This document shows, piece by piece, positions 40,553-48,372 of a stretch of DNA of 64,000 bases (positions are counted from its first letter, which is position 1; every line of letters begins with the position of its first letter). The stretch is taken from contig DRFO01000021.1 in NCBI GenBank assembly GCA_011050525.1, positions 1 to 64,000 on the forward strand. Reading direction: 5' to 3'. Below the pieces are notes generated by a model that saw only the letters and a list, made by a program, of their open reading frames with translations, was not told the DNA's origin and did no database searches. This DNA comes from Halopseudomonas xinjiangensis (GTDB lineage: Bacteria > Pseudomonadota > Gammaproteobacteria > Pseudomonadales > Pseudomonadaceae). The translations under genes and the position numbers were made by a program.

Positions 40553-41197
40553 TCAAAGGGTTTGAAACAGGTCGCTGAAGCCGCGTGCGCGGCGTTCGAC
40601 TTCAGCCGGCGAGCTGGCGGCAAACAGACCATTGACCACTGCTATCAGATCAGCGCCAGCGCCAATCAGCTGCGGCGCGTTGTGCAACGTCACCCCACCT
40701 ATTGCCACTATCGGCAAGGCGAAACGTCGACGAATCTGTTCCAGCAGAACCGGTGTAGCGCTCGGCGCACCGGGCTTGGTCACCGACTGGAAAAAACGGC
40801 CGAAGGCTAGATAGCTGGCGCCAGCTGCAGCCGCCTGCTCGGCAAATTGTGGACTGTCATGGCAGGTTGCGCCAATGATCGCGTCACGGCCGAGCTGCTG
40901 GCGAGCCTCGCGCAGGGAGCCGTCGCTCCGACCCAGATGCAGGCCTACGCCCAACTCATCGGCCAACGCTAGATCGTCATTGATGATCAAACTCGCGCCG
41001 TAGTAGGAGCACAGCGTCTTCAATTGCGTCGCTTCGTCGCAGCGCCTGCCGGCGTCGTCGGATTTGTCGCGATACTGCAGCAAGCTCGCGCCACCTGCCA
41101 ATGCAGCGTCTACCCAGGGCATCAGCCGGTCTCCCGCTAGCAGCTGGCCGTCGGTAATTGCATACAGGCCTCGTAGTCTGGGTAGATCGCCCATCAA
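40553..41197 (-). CDS. thiE: Thiamine-phosphate synthase
   Basis: 214 aa. Joins the pyrimidine pyrophosphate and the thiazole phosphate to give thiamine phosphate. TIM barrel with [43 protein letters not shown] (the Mg/PPi-binding region) and the phosphate-binding [28 protein letters not shown] 41197 overlaps the thiD stop. Confidence 0.95.
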   Translation of the reverse strand: MMGDLPRLRGLYAITDGQLLAGDRLMPWVDAALAGGASLLQYRDKSDDAGRRCDEATQLKTLCSYYGASLIINDDLALADELGVGLHLGRSDGSLREARQQLGRDAIIGATCHDSPQFAEQAAAAGASYLAFGRFFQSVTKPGAPSATPVLLEQIRRRFALPIVAIGGVTLHNAPQLIGAGADLIAVVNGLFAASSPAEVERRARGFSDLFQTL

Positions 41198-41991
41198 AAC
41201 GAATCCAAAGGCAGGCGCCTTGGCACAAACTGTCCGCGGCCCGGCTGCTCTGCATCGCGCAATGTGCGCCAGGTATAATCAAGCGCTGATTTCACCGCGC
41301 TGACCAGCTCTTCGCCCAAGGCCAGCCGGCCAGCCAGCGCGCTGGCCAAGGTACAGCCCGAGCCGTGATAGCTTCCGGGCAGCCGCTGACATATGAAGGT
41401 ATGCGAGCTGCCGCTTCTGCAATAAAGCCTGTTGTGAATCTCGGTTTCGTCGCCATGGCCGCCAGTGATCAACAGGTTCTCGCAAAAGGGCATTAATTTG
41501 TCGGCGCATTCATCTGCCGTGCCGTGGGGCAACTCTGCCAGAATCCGCGCTTCGGGCAGGTTGGGGGTAGCGATGCGCGACAGGGGTAGCAGCCTTTCGC
41601 GCATCGCATAGCCGACGTCATCCTTGCCCAGCGAACCGCCGCCGCCCGCACGCAGCACCGGATCGCAGACCAGCGGCGCGTGGGCAAGCTGTTGCATGAG
41701 CTCCAGCACGGTGTCGACCATCTCCACCGAGCCGAGCATGCCAAGTTTGACGGCCGAAACAGGCATGTCGGCGATCACCTTGTTAGCCTGAGCCAGCACC
41801 CATTCGCGGTCCAGGACCCTGAAATCGGTGACATCCACGGTGTCCTGTACGGTCAGGGCTGTTATCGTGGGGGCCGCGTGACAGCCTTGTGCCATTAGTG
41901 CTTCTATATCAGCCTGCAGGCCTGCTCCACCGGACGGATCATGACCGGAAATGCAGAGGACGACAGGGCGGGAAGGGATAGGTGTATTCAT
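41194..41991 (-). CDS. thiD: Hydroxymethylpyrimidine/phosphomethylpyrimidine kinase
   Basis: 265 aa. Phosphorylates HMP twice to the pyrophosphate used by ThiE. Ribokinase-like: [20 protein letters not shown] at the N-terminus, [11 protein letters not shown] for ATP/phosphate contacts, and the catalytic aspartate region replaced here by [18 protein letters not shown], where the usual GTGC anion hole reads GSGC, as in many ThiD. First gene of the thiD-thiE-hemL operon. No TPP riboswitch motif was seen upstream. Confidence 0.95.
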   Translation of the reverse strand: MNTPIPSRPVVLCISGHDPSGGAGLQADIEALMAQGCHAAPTITALTVQDTVDVTDFRVLDREWVLAQANKVIADMPVSAVKLGMLGSVEMVDTVLELMQQLAHAPLVCDPVLRAGGGGSLGKDDVGYAMRERLLPLSRIATPNLPEARILAELPHGTADECADKLMPFCENLLITGGHGDETEIHNRLYCRSGSSHTFICQRLPGSYHGSGCTLASALAGRLALGEELVSAVKSALDYTWRTLRDAEQPGRGQFVPRRLPLDSF

Positions 41992-42128
41992 GGGCTAAGC
42001 TTATCATCATGGACGCGGTAACGGCAGGTCAGCGGCTTGGCTTTGGAGGCTAATGACGAGCTCCGCGATTGGAACCAGAATGTCATCTGTTGTAAAAACC
42101 AATAACAATTCTGAATGGGTATGGGCTT

Positions 42129-42551
42129 ATGAAAGCAATCGATCAATGGTTTGATGAATATGGTGAAAGCCATCTGAATCCGGTCAACAAGATGCTGCAC
42201 TGGATCTGTGTGCCGCTGATTACTTTCAGTGTGCTGGGTCTTCTCTGGGCGATTCATCCCTGGGTTTCGTTGCTGGCAGTGGCGCTGTCGTTGGCGTTTT
42301 ACGCGTCGCTGTCGTGGCGTATCGCTGCGGTGATGATGGTGCTGAGTCTGCTGATGTTGCTGATTCTCAACAGCATGACCTACGTCTTCATACCTTCGGT
42401 GGCAATCTTCATCCTGGCCTGGATAGGGCAGTTTATCGGCCACCATCTGGAGGGCAAGAAACCTTCCTTTTTCAAGGATATGCAGTTTCTGCTGATCGGC
42501 CCGATCTGGCTGCTGGGTTTCGTATTCCGAACGTTCGGGCTGCGCTACTGA
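42129..42551 (+). CDS. Mpo1-like membrane protein (DUF962)
   Basis: 140 aa with about four membrane helices. The N-terminal [16 protein letters not shown] and the later [28 protein letters not shown] carry the conserved histidines of the DUF962/Mpo1 family. Yeast Mpo1 is an Fe(II)-dependent dioxygenase acting on 2-hydroxy fatty acids; the bacterial role is untested. The 3' end overlaps the convergent pseudouridine synthase gene by seven bases. Confidence 0.88.
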   Translation: MKAIDQWFDEYGESHLNPVNKMLHWICVPLITFSVLGLLWAIHPWVSLLAVALSLAFYASLSWRIAAVMMVLSLLMLLILNSMTYVFIPSVAIFILAWIGQFIGHHLEGKKPSFFKDMQFLLIGPIWLLGFVFRTFGLRY

Positions 42552-43183
42552 CCTGTCGCCAGATCAAGTTCGCGCCAGTCGCCTGGCTGCAGGCCGTCGA
42601 GCCGCCAGGCGCCAATCTGCACTCGTATCAAGCGCAGCGTCGGCAACCCAACCGCGGCGGTCATGCGTCGCACCTGGCGGTTTCGGCCTTCACGAATGGT
42701 AATAGCCAGCCAACTGGTGGGGATGCTTTGCCGAAAGCGCACCGGCGGGTTGCGTGGCCATAGCGCCGGTTCATCGATTCTTTCAACCTCTGCCGGCCGA
42801 GTCGGCCCGTCGTTCAGTTGCGGTCCGGCGCGCAATTGCTCCAGCTGTTCCGTTGTCGGCTCACCTTCCACCTGCGCCCAATAGGTTTTGGCCAGCTTGT
42901 GCTTCGGATCGGTGATGCGTGCCTGGAGCTGGCCATCGTTGGTAAGCAACAGCAGACCTTCGCTGTCACGGTCCAGGCGACCGGCCGGATAGATACCCGG
43001 TATGTCGAGAAAATCCTTGAGCGTGGCGCGGCCCTGACCATCAGTGAACTGGGTCAGCACATCAAAGGGCTTGTTTATGGCGATCAGCCGTGGATTGGCT
43101 GGCGGGGCCGCGCTTTGGCGTCGAGGTCTGGCGTTCGGGCGAGAGCCCTTTGGACCGGGTTTTCTGGGCATCAGGATGGGCAC
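42545..43183 (-). CDS. rluE: RsuA-family pseudouridine synthase (RluE-like)
   Basis: 212 aa. Motif II with the catalytic aspartate is in [20 protein letters not shown]. The [15 protein letters not shown] start, [16 protein letters not shown] and the [20 protein letters not shown] end match the short members without an S4 domain, i.e. RluE, which modifies U2457 of 23S rRNA. The first 30 residues are basic and Pro-rich. RluE is favoured over RluB or RluF because of the missing S4 domain. Confidence 0.9.
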   Translation of the reverse strand: MPILMPRKPGPKGSRPNARPRRQSAAPPANPRLIAINKPFDVLTQFTDGQGRATLKDFLDIPGIYPAGRLDRDSEGLLLLTNDGQLQARITDPKHKLAKTYWAQVEGEPTTEQLEQLRAGPQLNDGPTRPAEVERIDEPALWPRNPPVRFRQSIPTSWLAITIREGRNRQVRRMTAAVGLPTLRLIRVQIGAWRLDGLQPGDWRELDLATGQ

Positions 43184-43294
43184 GTAACGGAATCGGCGTT
43201 CATGCTAGTGCGGCGGACCGCACCCGGCAAGGTTTTCGCGAGCAAAGCCCGCCTCGACAAGGATGCGCTGTTGCTCGCTGATGCTTGATCCTCC

Positions 43295-44956
43295 TTATGC
43301 TGAGTTGGGGGTCGAGCGGGCTACCAGCGCCTCGACATTCACGCCGCGGGGCAGGGTGCCGAATGCGCGGCCGTGTCCCGCCAGGCGGCTGGCTAGAAAG
43401 GCATCGGACACGTCCGTATTGCCAGCTTCGAGCAGCAGCTTGGCCTGCAGGGCTACGGCAACATCTTCGGTAAGCTGCCTGGCGCGATACTGAATATCGT
43501 CGGTGTCACGAAAATCCGCTTGCAGGCGTTTGATGTGTGCAGCGAGCCGGACATCACCGTGGCCGTTGCCCAGTTCGGCAAACAGCGCCTCGAGCACGCC
43601 CGGCTCCTTCGAGAGGGCCCGCAGCACGTCGAGACACTGGACATTGCCGGACCCCTCCCATATGGAATTGACTGGCGCTTCGCGATACAGCCTCGGCAGT
43701 ATGGTTTCTTCCACATAGCCGGCGCCGCCCAGGCATTCCTGCGCCTCGTTGATCATCACCGGCGCTCGCTTGCAGATCCAGTATTTGCCGATGGCGGTGA
43801 CCAGCCGGGCAAATTTCTCTTCTTGCTCGTCGTGCGGATTATCCAGGGCGCGGCCCATGCGCATGGTCAGCGCCAACGCCGCCTCGCTTTCCAGCGCCAG
43901 ATCGGCCAGCACGTTCTGCATCAGTGGCTGATCAGCCAGCACCCGCCCGCCCACGGTGCGGTGTGCGCAATGATGCGCCGCCTGGGTCAGCGCCTGCCGC
44001 ATCAATGAACTCGAGCCGATCATGCAGTCAAAGCGCGTCAACGAGACCATCTCGATGATGGTGGGAACGCCGCGGCCCTCCTCACCGACCATCCAGGCTA
44101 GAGCGCCGCGGAACTCGACCTCGCTGGACGCGTTGGCCCAGTTGCCCAGCTTGTTTTTCAGCCGCTGAATGTAGAACTCGTTACGTGCGCCATCGGGACG
44201 GTGGCGTGGCAGCAGAAAACAGGTCAGCCCTTTGTCGGTATAGGCCAGCGTCAGGAAGGCGTCGCACATTGGCGCAGAGCAGAACCATTTGTGGCCGACC
44301 AGTTCATAGGGCTGGCCCGGCCCGCCAAGTCCCATCGAATGAGCGCGGGTGGTATTGGCGCGCACATCGGTGCCGCCCTGCTTCTCGGTCATGGCCATGC
44401 CGATGGTGGCACCGGCTTTTTGCGCAATCGGCAGGTTGCGTGGGTCATATTCGCGGGAAAGAATTTTTGGCAGCCAGGTCTCTGCCAGGTCTGGTTGCAG
44501 TTTTAGCGCAGGTGTACAGGCGTAGGTCATCGTCATCGGGCAACTGGTGCCAGCCTCGGCCTGATTGTGCAGATACATGGTCGCAGCCCGTGCCACCTGA
44601 GCACCAGAGCGCGGGTCAGTCCAGGGCGCGGAGGTAACACCCGCCGCGATGCCGGCGCCCATGAGCTCATGGTAAGCCGGGTGAAACTCGACCAGATCCA
44701 TTCGGTGGCCGTAACGGTCGTGACTGTGAAAGACCGGCTTGTTTTCATTGGCCATGAATCCGGCTCGCATCAGGCTGCCGCCGGCCAGCGCACCGTATTC
44801 CGACAGTTGCTGGTCAGCCCAGCCGCCATGGTAGCGGCGGACCCATTCCTGCAAAGGCAGGTCGGCGCGATAAAGATTCAGGCCGTCCAGCGAGGGCACC
44901 TGATTGGTGACTTCATGGGTCTCGGCATGGGTTTTGACGTAGCTATGCAAGGTCAT
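43295..44956 (-). CDS. AidB-like acyl-CoA dehydrogenase
   Basis: 553 aa, the length of E. coli AidB (541). N-terminal VTNQVPSLDGLNLYRADLPLQEWV is the AidB-specific extension; the flavin region has GMAMTEKQGGTDVRANTTRA and HKWFCSAPMCDAFLTLA; the dehydrogenase C-domain includes NEAQECLGGAGYVEETILPRLYREAPVNSIWEGSGNVQCLDVLRAL in pieces. AidB is induced by alkylation damage and binds DNA; its true substrate is unclear. Cotranscribed behind a TetR regulator whose stop overlaps the ATG. Confidence 0.92.
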   Translation of the reverse strand: MTLHSYVKTHAETHEVTNQVPSLDGLNLYRADLPLQEWVRRYHGGWADQQLSEYGALAGGSLMRAGFMANENKPVFHSHDRYGHRMDLVEFHPAYHELMGAGIAAGVTSAPWTDPRSGAQVARAATMYLHNQAEAGTSCPMTMTYACTPALKLQPDLAETWLPKILSREYDPRNLPIAQKAGATIGMAMTEKQGGTDVRANTTRAHSMGLGGPGQPYELVGHKWFCSAPMCDAFLTLAYTDKGLTCFLLPRHRPDGARNEFYIQRLKNKLGNWANASSEVEFRGALAWMVGEEGRGVPTIIEMVSLTRFDCMIGSSSLMRQALTQAAHHCAHRTVGGRVLADQPLMQNVLADLALESEAALALTMRMGRALDNPHDEQEEKFARLVTAIGKYWICKRAPVMINEAQECLGGAGYVEETILPRLYREAPVNSIWEGSGNVQCLDVLRALSKEPGVLEALFAELGNGHGDVRLAAHIKRLQADFRDTDDIQYRARQLTEDVAVALQAKLLLEAGNTDVSDAFLASRLAGHGRAFGTLPRGVNVEALVARSTPNSA

Positions 44957-45594
44957 GGGGTTTGCTCCTTCGCGCCAAGGGCGCGTAGACAGAACTGGAC
45001 GAGGTTGCGGGTTACGCTTTCCAGGCTTTCGCCGGGCAAGCCGCTGGCGCGTGCAGCACGTTGCTGCGGAGAAAGAGGGCCGACCAGGGACTCGGCAGTA
45101 GCGCCTACCAGGCAGGCTGCGGTGAGCGGAATGTTGGTCACCTGGAAACTGCCATCGGCATTGCCATCGCGCAACAGATTGGCGAATAGCTCGGCGTAGG
45201 ATTCACGGTAGCGCAGACGCTCCGCATCAACTTCAGCTTCGACCGGTTCGGCAATCAATGCAAAGGCAAGTTGGCGGCTATGCCAGGCACGTGCAGCGAA
45301 GAGGATGATGCCCTTGCGCAAGCGCTCAGCGGCCGATCCCTTGCTGTCAAACTGGGCCCTGAGCGTGTCGACTTCAAGCCGGGTAGAGCGGGCAAAAACT
45401 TCAGCTGCCAGCGCGCCCTTGCTCGGGAAATGGCGATAGAGACTGCCTGTGGCGATACCGGCCGAGGATGCCAGTCCGCTCATGGTCAGGGAAGCAAAGC
45501 CCCCTTCGGTGACCTGATGCTGGGCACAGCCAAGAATGTGTTCGCGTTGTGCCTGGTCTCGCTCCAGGCGGGCATCGGTGACGCGATAGACCAT
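44953..45594 (-). CDS. TetR-family transcriptional regulator
   Basis: 213 aa. N-terminal helix-turn-helix at about residues 20-65: ILGCAQHQVTEGGFASLTMSGLASSAGIATGSLYRHFPSKGAL in pieces. The C-terminal ligand domain is unassigned. It overlaps the AidB-like gene by ATGA, so it most likely controls itself and that gene in response to an acyl-CoA or damage-derived ligand. No clear palindromic operator was picked out in the 87 bases upstream. Confidence 0.92.
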   Translation of the reverse strand: MVYRVTDARLERDQAQREHILGCAQHQVTEGGFASLTMSGLASSAGIATGSLYRHFPSKGALAAEVFARSTRLEVDTLRAQFDSKGSAAERLRKGIILFAARAWHSRQLAFALIAEPVEAEVDAERLRYRESYAELFANLLRDGNADGSFQVTNIPLTAACLVGATAESLVGPLSPQQRAARASGLPGESLESVTRNLVQFCLRALGAKEQTP

Positions 45595-45681
45595 GATCTG
45601 ATTCTCGAATCCGCAGTCAGTCGAGTGAATCAGGATTCAGATCTTGCTACAGCGGGCAGGTTGGACAGAACAGGTGGCGTT

Positions 45682-45882
45682 TCAGCCGTCCACCGTGGCG
45701 AGAATGACGGCCTTGATGATAAACCCTGCAACGCCCAGCCCCAGCGCGAGGAACAGGATCAAAGTGCCGTAGCGCCCGGCTTTGGATTTTTTCGCCAGAT
45801 CCCAGACAATAAAACCCATGAAGGCAACCAGGGCGAATAGCATCAGTGGCATGGCAATGGCTTCAAACTGCTGATAATCCAA
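45682..45882 (-). CDS. DUF2788 small membrane protein
   Basis: 66 aa with two membrane helices (AMPLMLFALVAFMGFIVWDLA and GTLILFLALGLGVAGFIIKAVIL) joined by the basic loop KKSKAGRYG. This two-helix hairpin is the DUF2788 family, common in pseudomonads; function unknown. It has its own ribosome-binding site (AGGAG) and is separate from the tetR gene by 87 bases. Confidence 0.85.
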   Translation of the reverse strand: MDYQQFEAIAMPLMLFALVAFMGFIVWDLAKKSKAGRYGTLILFLALGLGVAGFIIKAVILATVDG

Positions 45883-45952
45883 CGCGTTTCTCCTCGGTGA
45901 GACGGGGCTGCATTGAATGGCACTTACCTTAACGCTCTTTCGCCCATTACAC

Positions 45953-46030
45953 CGTCATCCCCGGCGCAGGCCGGGGCTTTCGTCAGCGCCAATGCGGACG
46001 GTAGATTCTCGGCCTGCGCCGAGAATGACG
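45953..46030. repeat. Inverted pair of REP-like palindromes
   Basis: CGTCATCCCCGGCGCAGGCC (45953 on) continues to GGGG and is itself a hairpin; 30 bases later the inverted copy ends at 46030, reading CGTCATTCTCGGCGCAGGCC on the minus strand. Each unit is GTCAT plus an 18-20 base palindrome around GCGCAGGC. Two units facing each other form a BIME-like doublet, as mobilised by RAYT (TnpA-REP) proteins in Pseudomonas. The rest of 45883-46161 shows nothing coding. Confidence 0.7.
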
Positions 46031-46161
46031 AGGTGAGGGGGTGGGGCTCTGGCTCACTGAAGCGCAATGTCAACGCGAGAAGCCCGCTTAATAATTGCCA
46101 TTCGGTCTGCATTATACCGCCTGAAGGAGCGAGCAACTGCGGCAGTTCGTCACAGCCTCCG

Positions 46162-46650
46162 TCAGGACTGTTTCATATGCTTGAGCGGCAGTTCTGTTGT
46201 GCTGATTACCTGGTTCAACATGAAACTGGACCGAACGCTGGAAACCCCTTCGATCCGGGTCAGCTTGCCCAGCAGGAACTGTTGGTAATGCTCCATATCG
46301 GGTACCACAACGCGGAGCTGGTAGTCAGCGTCCATCCCGGTCACCAGGCAGCAGTCGAGTACCTCCGGGCATTCTCTGATGACCTGCTCGAATCCGGCGA
46401 AACGCTCCGGCGTGTGGCGGTCCATGCCGATAAGCACGAAGGCCGTGAGCTTCAACCCAAGCTTGGCCGGGTCAAGGAGTGTTACCTGCCGCAGGATATA
46501 GCCGCTGTCCTCAAGGTGCTTGACTCGTCGCGAGCAGGGCGATGGCGATAAGCCGATACGTTCTGCCAATTCCTGATTGCTGATTCGCGAATCGCGCTGC
46601 AGTTCCGCAAGAATCTTCAGGTCGTAGCGATCCAGATTGTTCTCGTTCAT
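46162..46650 (-). CDS. Lrp/AsnC-family transcriptional regulator
   Basis: 162 aa. Helix-turn-helix: LDRYDLKILAELQRDSRISNQELAERIGLSPSPCSRRVKHLEDSGYI in pieces (about 6-52), the Lrp type. A RAM/ligand domain follows (DCCLVTGMDADYQLRVVVPDMEHY; VRSSFMLNQVISTTELPL). It senses amino acids and organises DNA as an octamer or hexadecamer. No amino-acid gene is adjacent, so the targets are unknown. The AT-rich upstream region (46660-46740) would suit autoregulation. Confidence 0.93.
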   Translation of the reverse strand: MNENNLDRYDLKILAELQRDSRISNQELAERIGLSPSPCSRRVKHLEDSGYILRQVTLLDPAKLGLKLTAFVLIGMDRHTPERFAGFEQVIRECPEVLDCCLVTGMDADYQLRVVVPDMEHYQQFLLGKLTRIEGVSSVRSSFMLNQVISTTELPLKHMKQS

Positions 46651-46914
46651 GAATTATCCTTAACTGATTGCTTGTGATCGCAATATATTAGATTAAGATT
46701 GCTGTAAACAGGCATATATGAACAATATTAGGCAAGAAATGTCGCTCGTCAGGGGGTAGCATGGTGTCAGGTTCGAAGCCAAGACCGGTTCGTCCAGACA
46801 CTCCTCCAACCAACAGGGGTGTCGACAGCTGAGTTCACCGGGTCAGTTGTCAATCGGTCACCCTGCTCACAAGGTTGGGGAACAGGCACCATCCCACCAG
46901 GATGCTACAGGACA
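46651..46914. other. Intergenic region upstream of the Lrp gene
   Basis: The first 90 bases are strikingly AT-rich for this genome (several TAATAT/ATATAT stretches) and should contain the Lrp-gene promoter and binding sites. The rest (46750-46914) has no convincing ORF. Two AGGA motifs (near 46899 and 46909) precede the hairpin at 46915, which could fit a small RNA, but no promoter could be fixed. Confidence 0.35.
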
Positions 46915-46955
46915 AACGAAAACGGCTGATCCCACAGGGCTCGGCCGTTTTCGTT
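46915..46955 (-). terminator. Perfect 12-bp hairpin downstream of fieF-like gene
   Basis: AACGAAAACGGC (46915-46926) pairs perfectly with GCCGTTTTCGTT (46944-46955). It starts 20 bases beyond the stop of the minus-strand transporter gene and has a T-rich exit on that strand (GTTTTCGTTT). Confidence 0.7.
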
Positions 46956-46975
46956 CAGGTGCGCGTAGCGCAGAA

Positions 46976-47860
46976 TCACACCGGATCTGTGTGCACCAGC
47001 ACGTCTGCCTGAGGGTATTCATGTTCGATGGCAAGGCGCACATCTTCACCAAGAACGTGTGCCTCTCGCAGCGATAGCTCGGCGGGCAGCTCAACGTGCA
47101 CCTGCATGAACCAGTGCTGACCTGACTGGCGCGTGCGCAGATCATGAACGCCGACCACGCCAGGCACTGCCCTCGCGACAGCCAGCGCATTGGCACGAAT
47201 TTCGTCCGGTAGTTCGGGATCCATCAGAATCTCGATTGCCGACAGCGCGATACGTACCGCGCCATAGCCGATATAGATCGCTATCAGCAGACCAAACAGT
47301 GCATCCGCCCGGGCGACGCCGTAGTACGCCAGTATCAGCGCTACGATGATGCTGGTATTCATCAACAGGTCAGATCGATAGTGCAGGGAGTCGGCACTGA
47401 CCGCGGTCGACTGGGTTCTGTGAATTACATGCCGTTGCACTAGCAACAAACCGATAGTCGCCGCGATTGAGACCAGCATGACCCCCACCCCAAGCCAGGC
47501 GGCATCCAGTGGTTGGGGATCGATGAGTCTCTGAACCCCTTGAACCAATACCAGCACGGCGGAGGCGATGATGAAGGCTGACTGGGCCAGCCCGGCCAGC
47601 GCTTCTGCTTTGCCATGGCCAAAGCGGTGACCCTTGTCAGCTGGCTTGAGGGCGAAACGCACGGCAAACAGATTGATCAGTGAGGCACCCGCGTCCATGA
47701 AGGAATCGATCAGCGAAGCCAGCAGGCTGACGGAACCGGATGCCAGCCATACTGAGCCCTTCAGGGCAACAAGCGCCACCGCGACACCTACCGAGGCGTA
47801 GGTTGCGATCTTGAGTAGCCGCGCCCGTTCTTCGGGATCGGTAATCAGCCCTGTGGCCAT
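46976..47860 (-). CDS. fieF: Cation diffusion facilitator (FieF-like)
   Basis: 294 aa. Six membrane helices (about 15-200) with the metal site residues Asp in LIDSFMDAGASLIN and His/Asp in LHYRSDLLMN, plus HRFGHGKAEALAGLAQS between helices. The C-terminal cytoplasmic domain has HDLRTRQSGQHWFMQVHVEL and ends with an H-rich EHEYPQADVLVHTDPV. FieF exports Fe(II) and Zn(II) by proton antiport; the D-x3-D and H-x3-D site is FieF-like. Its ATG overlaps the stop of the lipoprotein gene (TGATG). Confidence 0.93.
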   Translation of the reverse strand: MATGLITDPEERARLLKIATYASVGVAVALVALKGSVWLASGSVSLLASLIDSFMDAGASLINLFAVRFALKPADKGHRFGHGKAEALAGLAQSAFIIASAVLVLVQGVQRLIDPQPLDAAWLGVGVMLVSIAATIGLLLVQRHVIHRTQSTAVSADSLHYRSDLLMNTSIIVALILAYYGVARADALFGLLIAIYIGYGAVRIALSAIEILMDPELPDEIRANALAVARAVPGVVGVHDLRTRQSGQHWFMQVHVELPAELSLREAHVLGEDVRLAIEHEYPQADVLVHTDPV

Positions 47861-48270
47861 CAGGCTTGAGGGGTCAGACCAAGCAACGCCAACTGCTGAC
47901 TGCCGGGCCGGGACATCTGGCGCGCGTGTTCCAGGGGAATATCAAGGTCCAGTTCCTGCTTGAGAATGGCCTTGAGTTTCACCGCATCGACTTCGCCATT
48001 CTCGCCCACGGCCTGGTTGAGCTTTTCCGGTGCAACACTGTAGTTGCGATCAGGCAGATAGATCGCGCCTGTGGCGAAATCCACTGCGAACGCCACGATG
48101 CCGGGAACCAGATAAAACAGTAGACCGATGGCATTCAGCACAGCCACTGCGGAATCGATTTCACCGTTTATCTGGCCGCGACGCTCCGGGTAGAACAGCG
48201 TTCCACAGGCGGTCAGCTGGGTGACGAGGGCGGCAGACAGGATGACGCTGGCGAGCGGTTTCAAACGCAT
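47860..48270 (-). CDS. Small lipoprotein of unknown function
   Basis: 136 aa. Signal with lipobox LTAC near residue 22, followed by GTLFYPERRGQINGEIDSAVAVLNAIGLLFYLVPGIVAFAVDFATGAIYLP in pieces: a conserved pseudomonad lipoprotein type with a hydrophobic middle. The C-terminal half is helical (VDAVKLKAILKQELDLDIPLEHAR). Translationally coupled to the FieF-like gene, which may hint at envelope metal homeostasis, though that is inference. Confidence 0.82.
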   Translation of the reverse strand: MRLKPLASVILSAALVTQLTACGTLFYPERRGQINGEIDSAVAVLNAIGLLFYLVPGIVAFAVDFATGAIYLPDRNYSVAPEKLNQAVGENGEVDAVKLKAILKQELDLDIPLEHARQMSRPGSQQLALLGLTPQA

Positions 48271-48372
48271 CAGGGAAAACTCCTTTGTTCCATTAACGTG
48301 GCGCTACTATACGTGGCGGCGATGCCAGCTAGAATAGCAGGCTCATTTCCTTCTCAGTGTAGCGAAGTCTAT

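Noticed and set aside
41992-42128. TPP riboswitch upstream of thiD
   Set aside because: The conserved CUGAGA and ACCUGA blocks of the THI element were not found in the gap before thiD.
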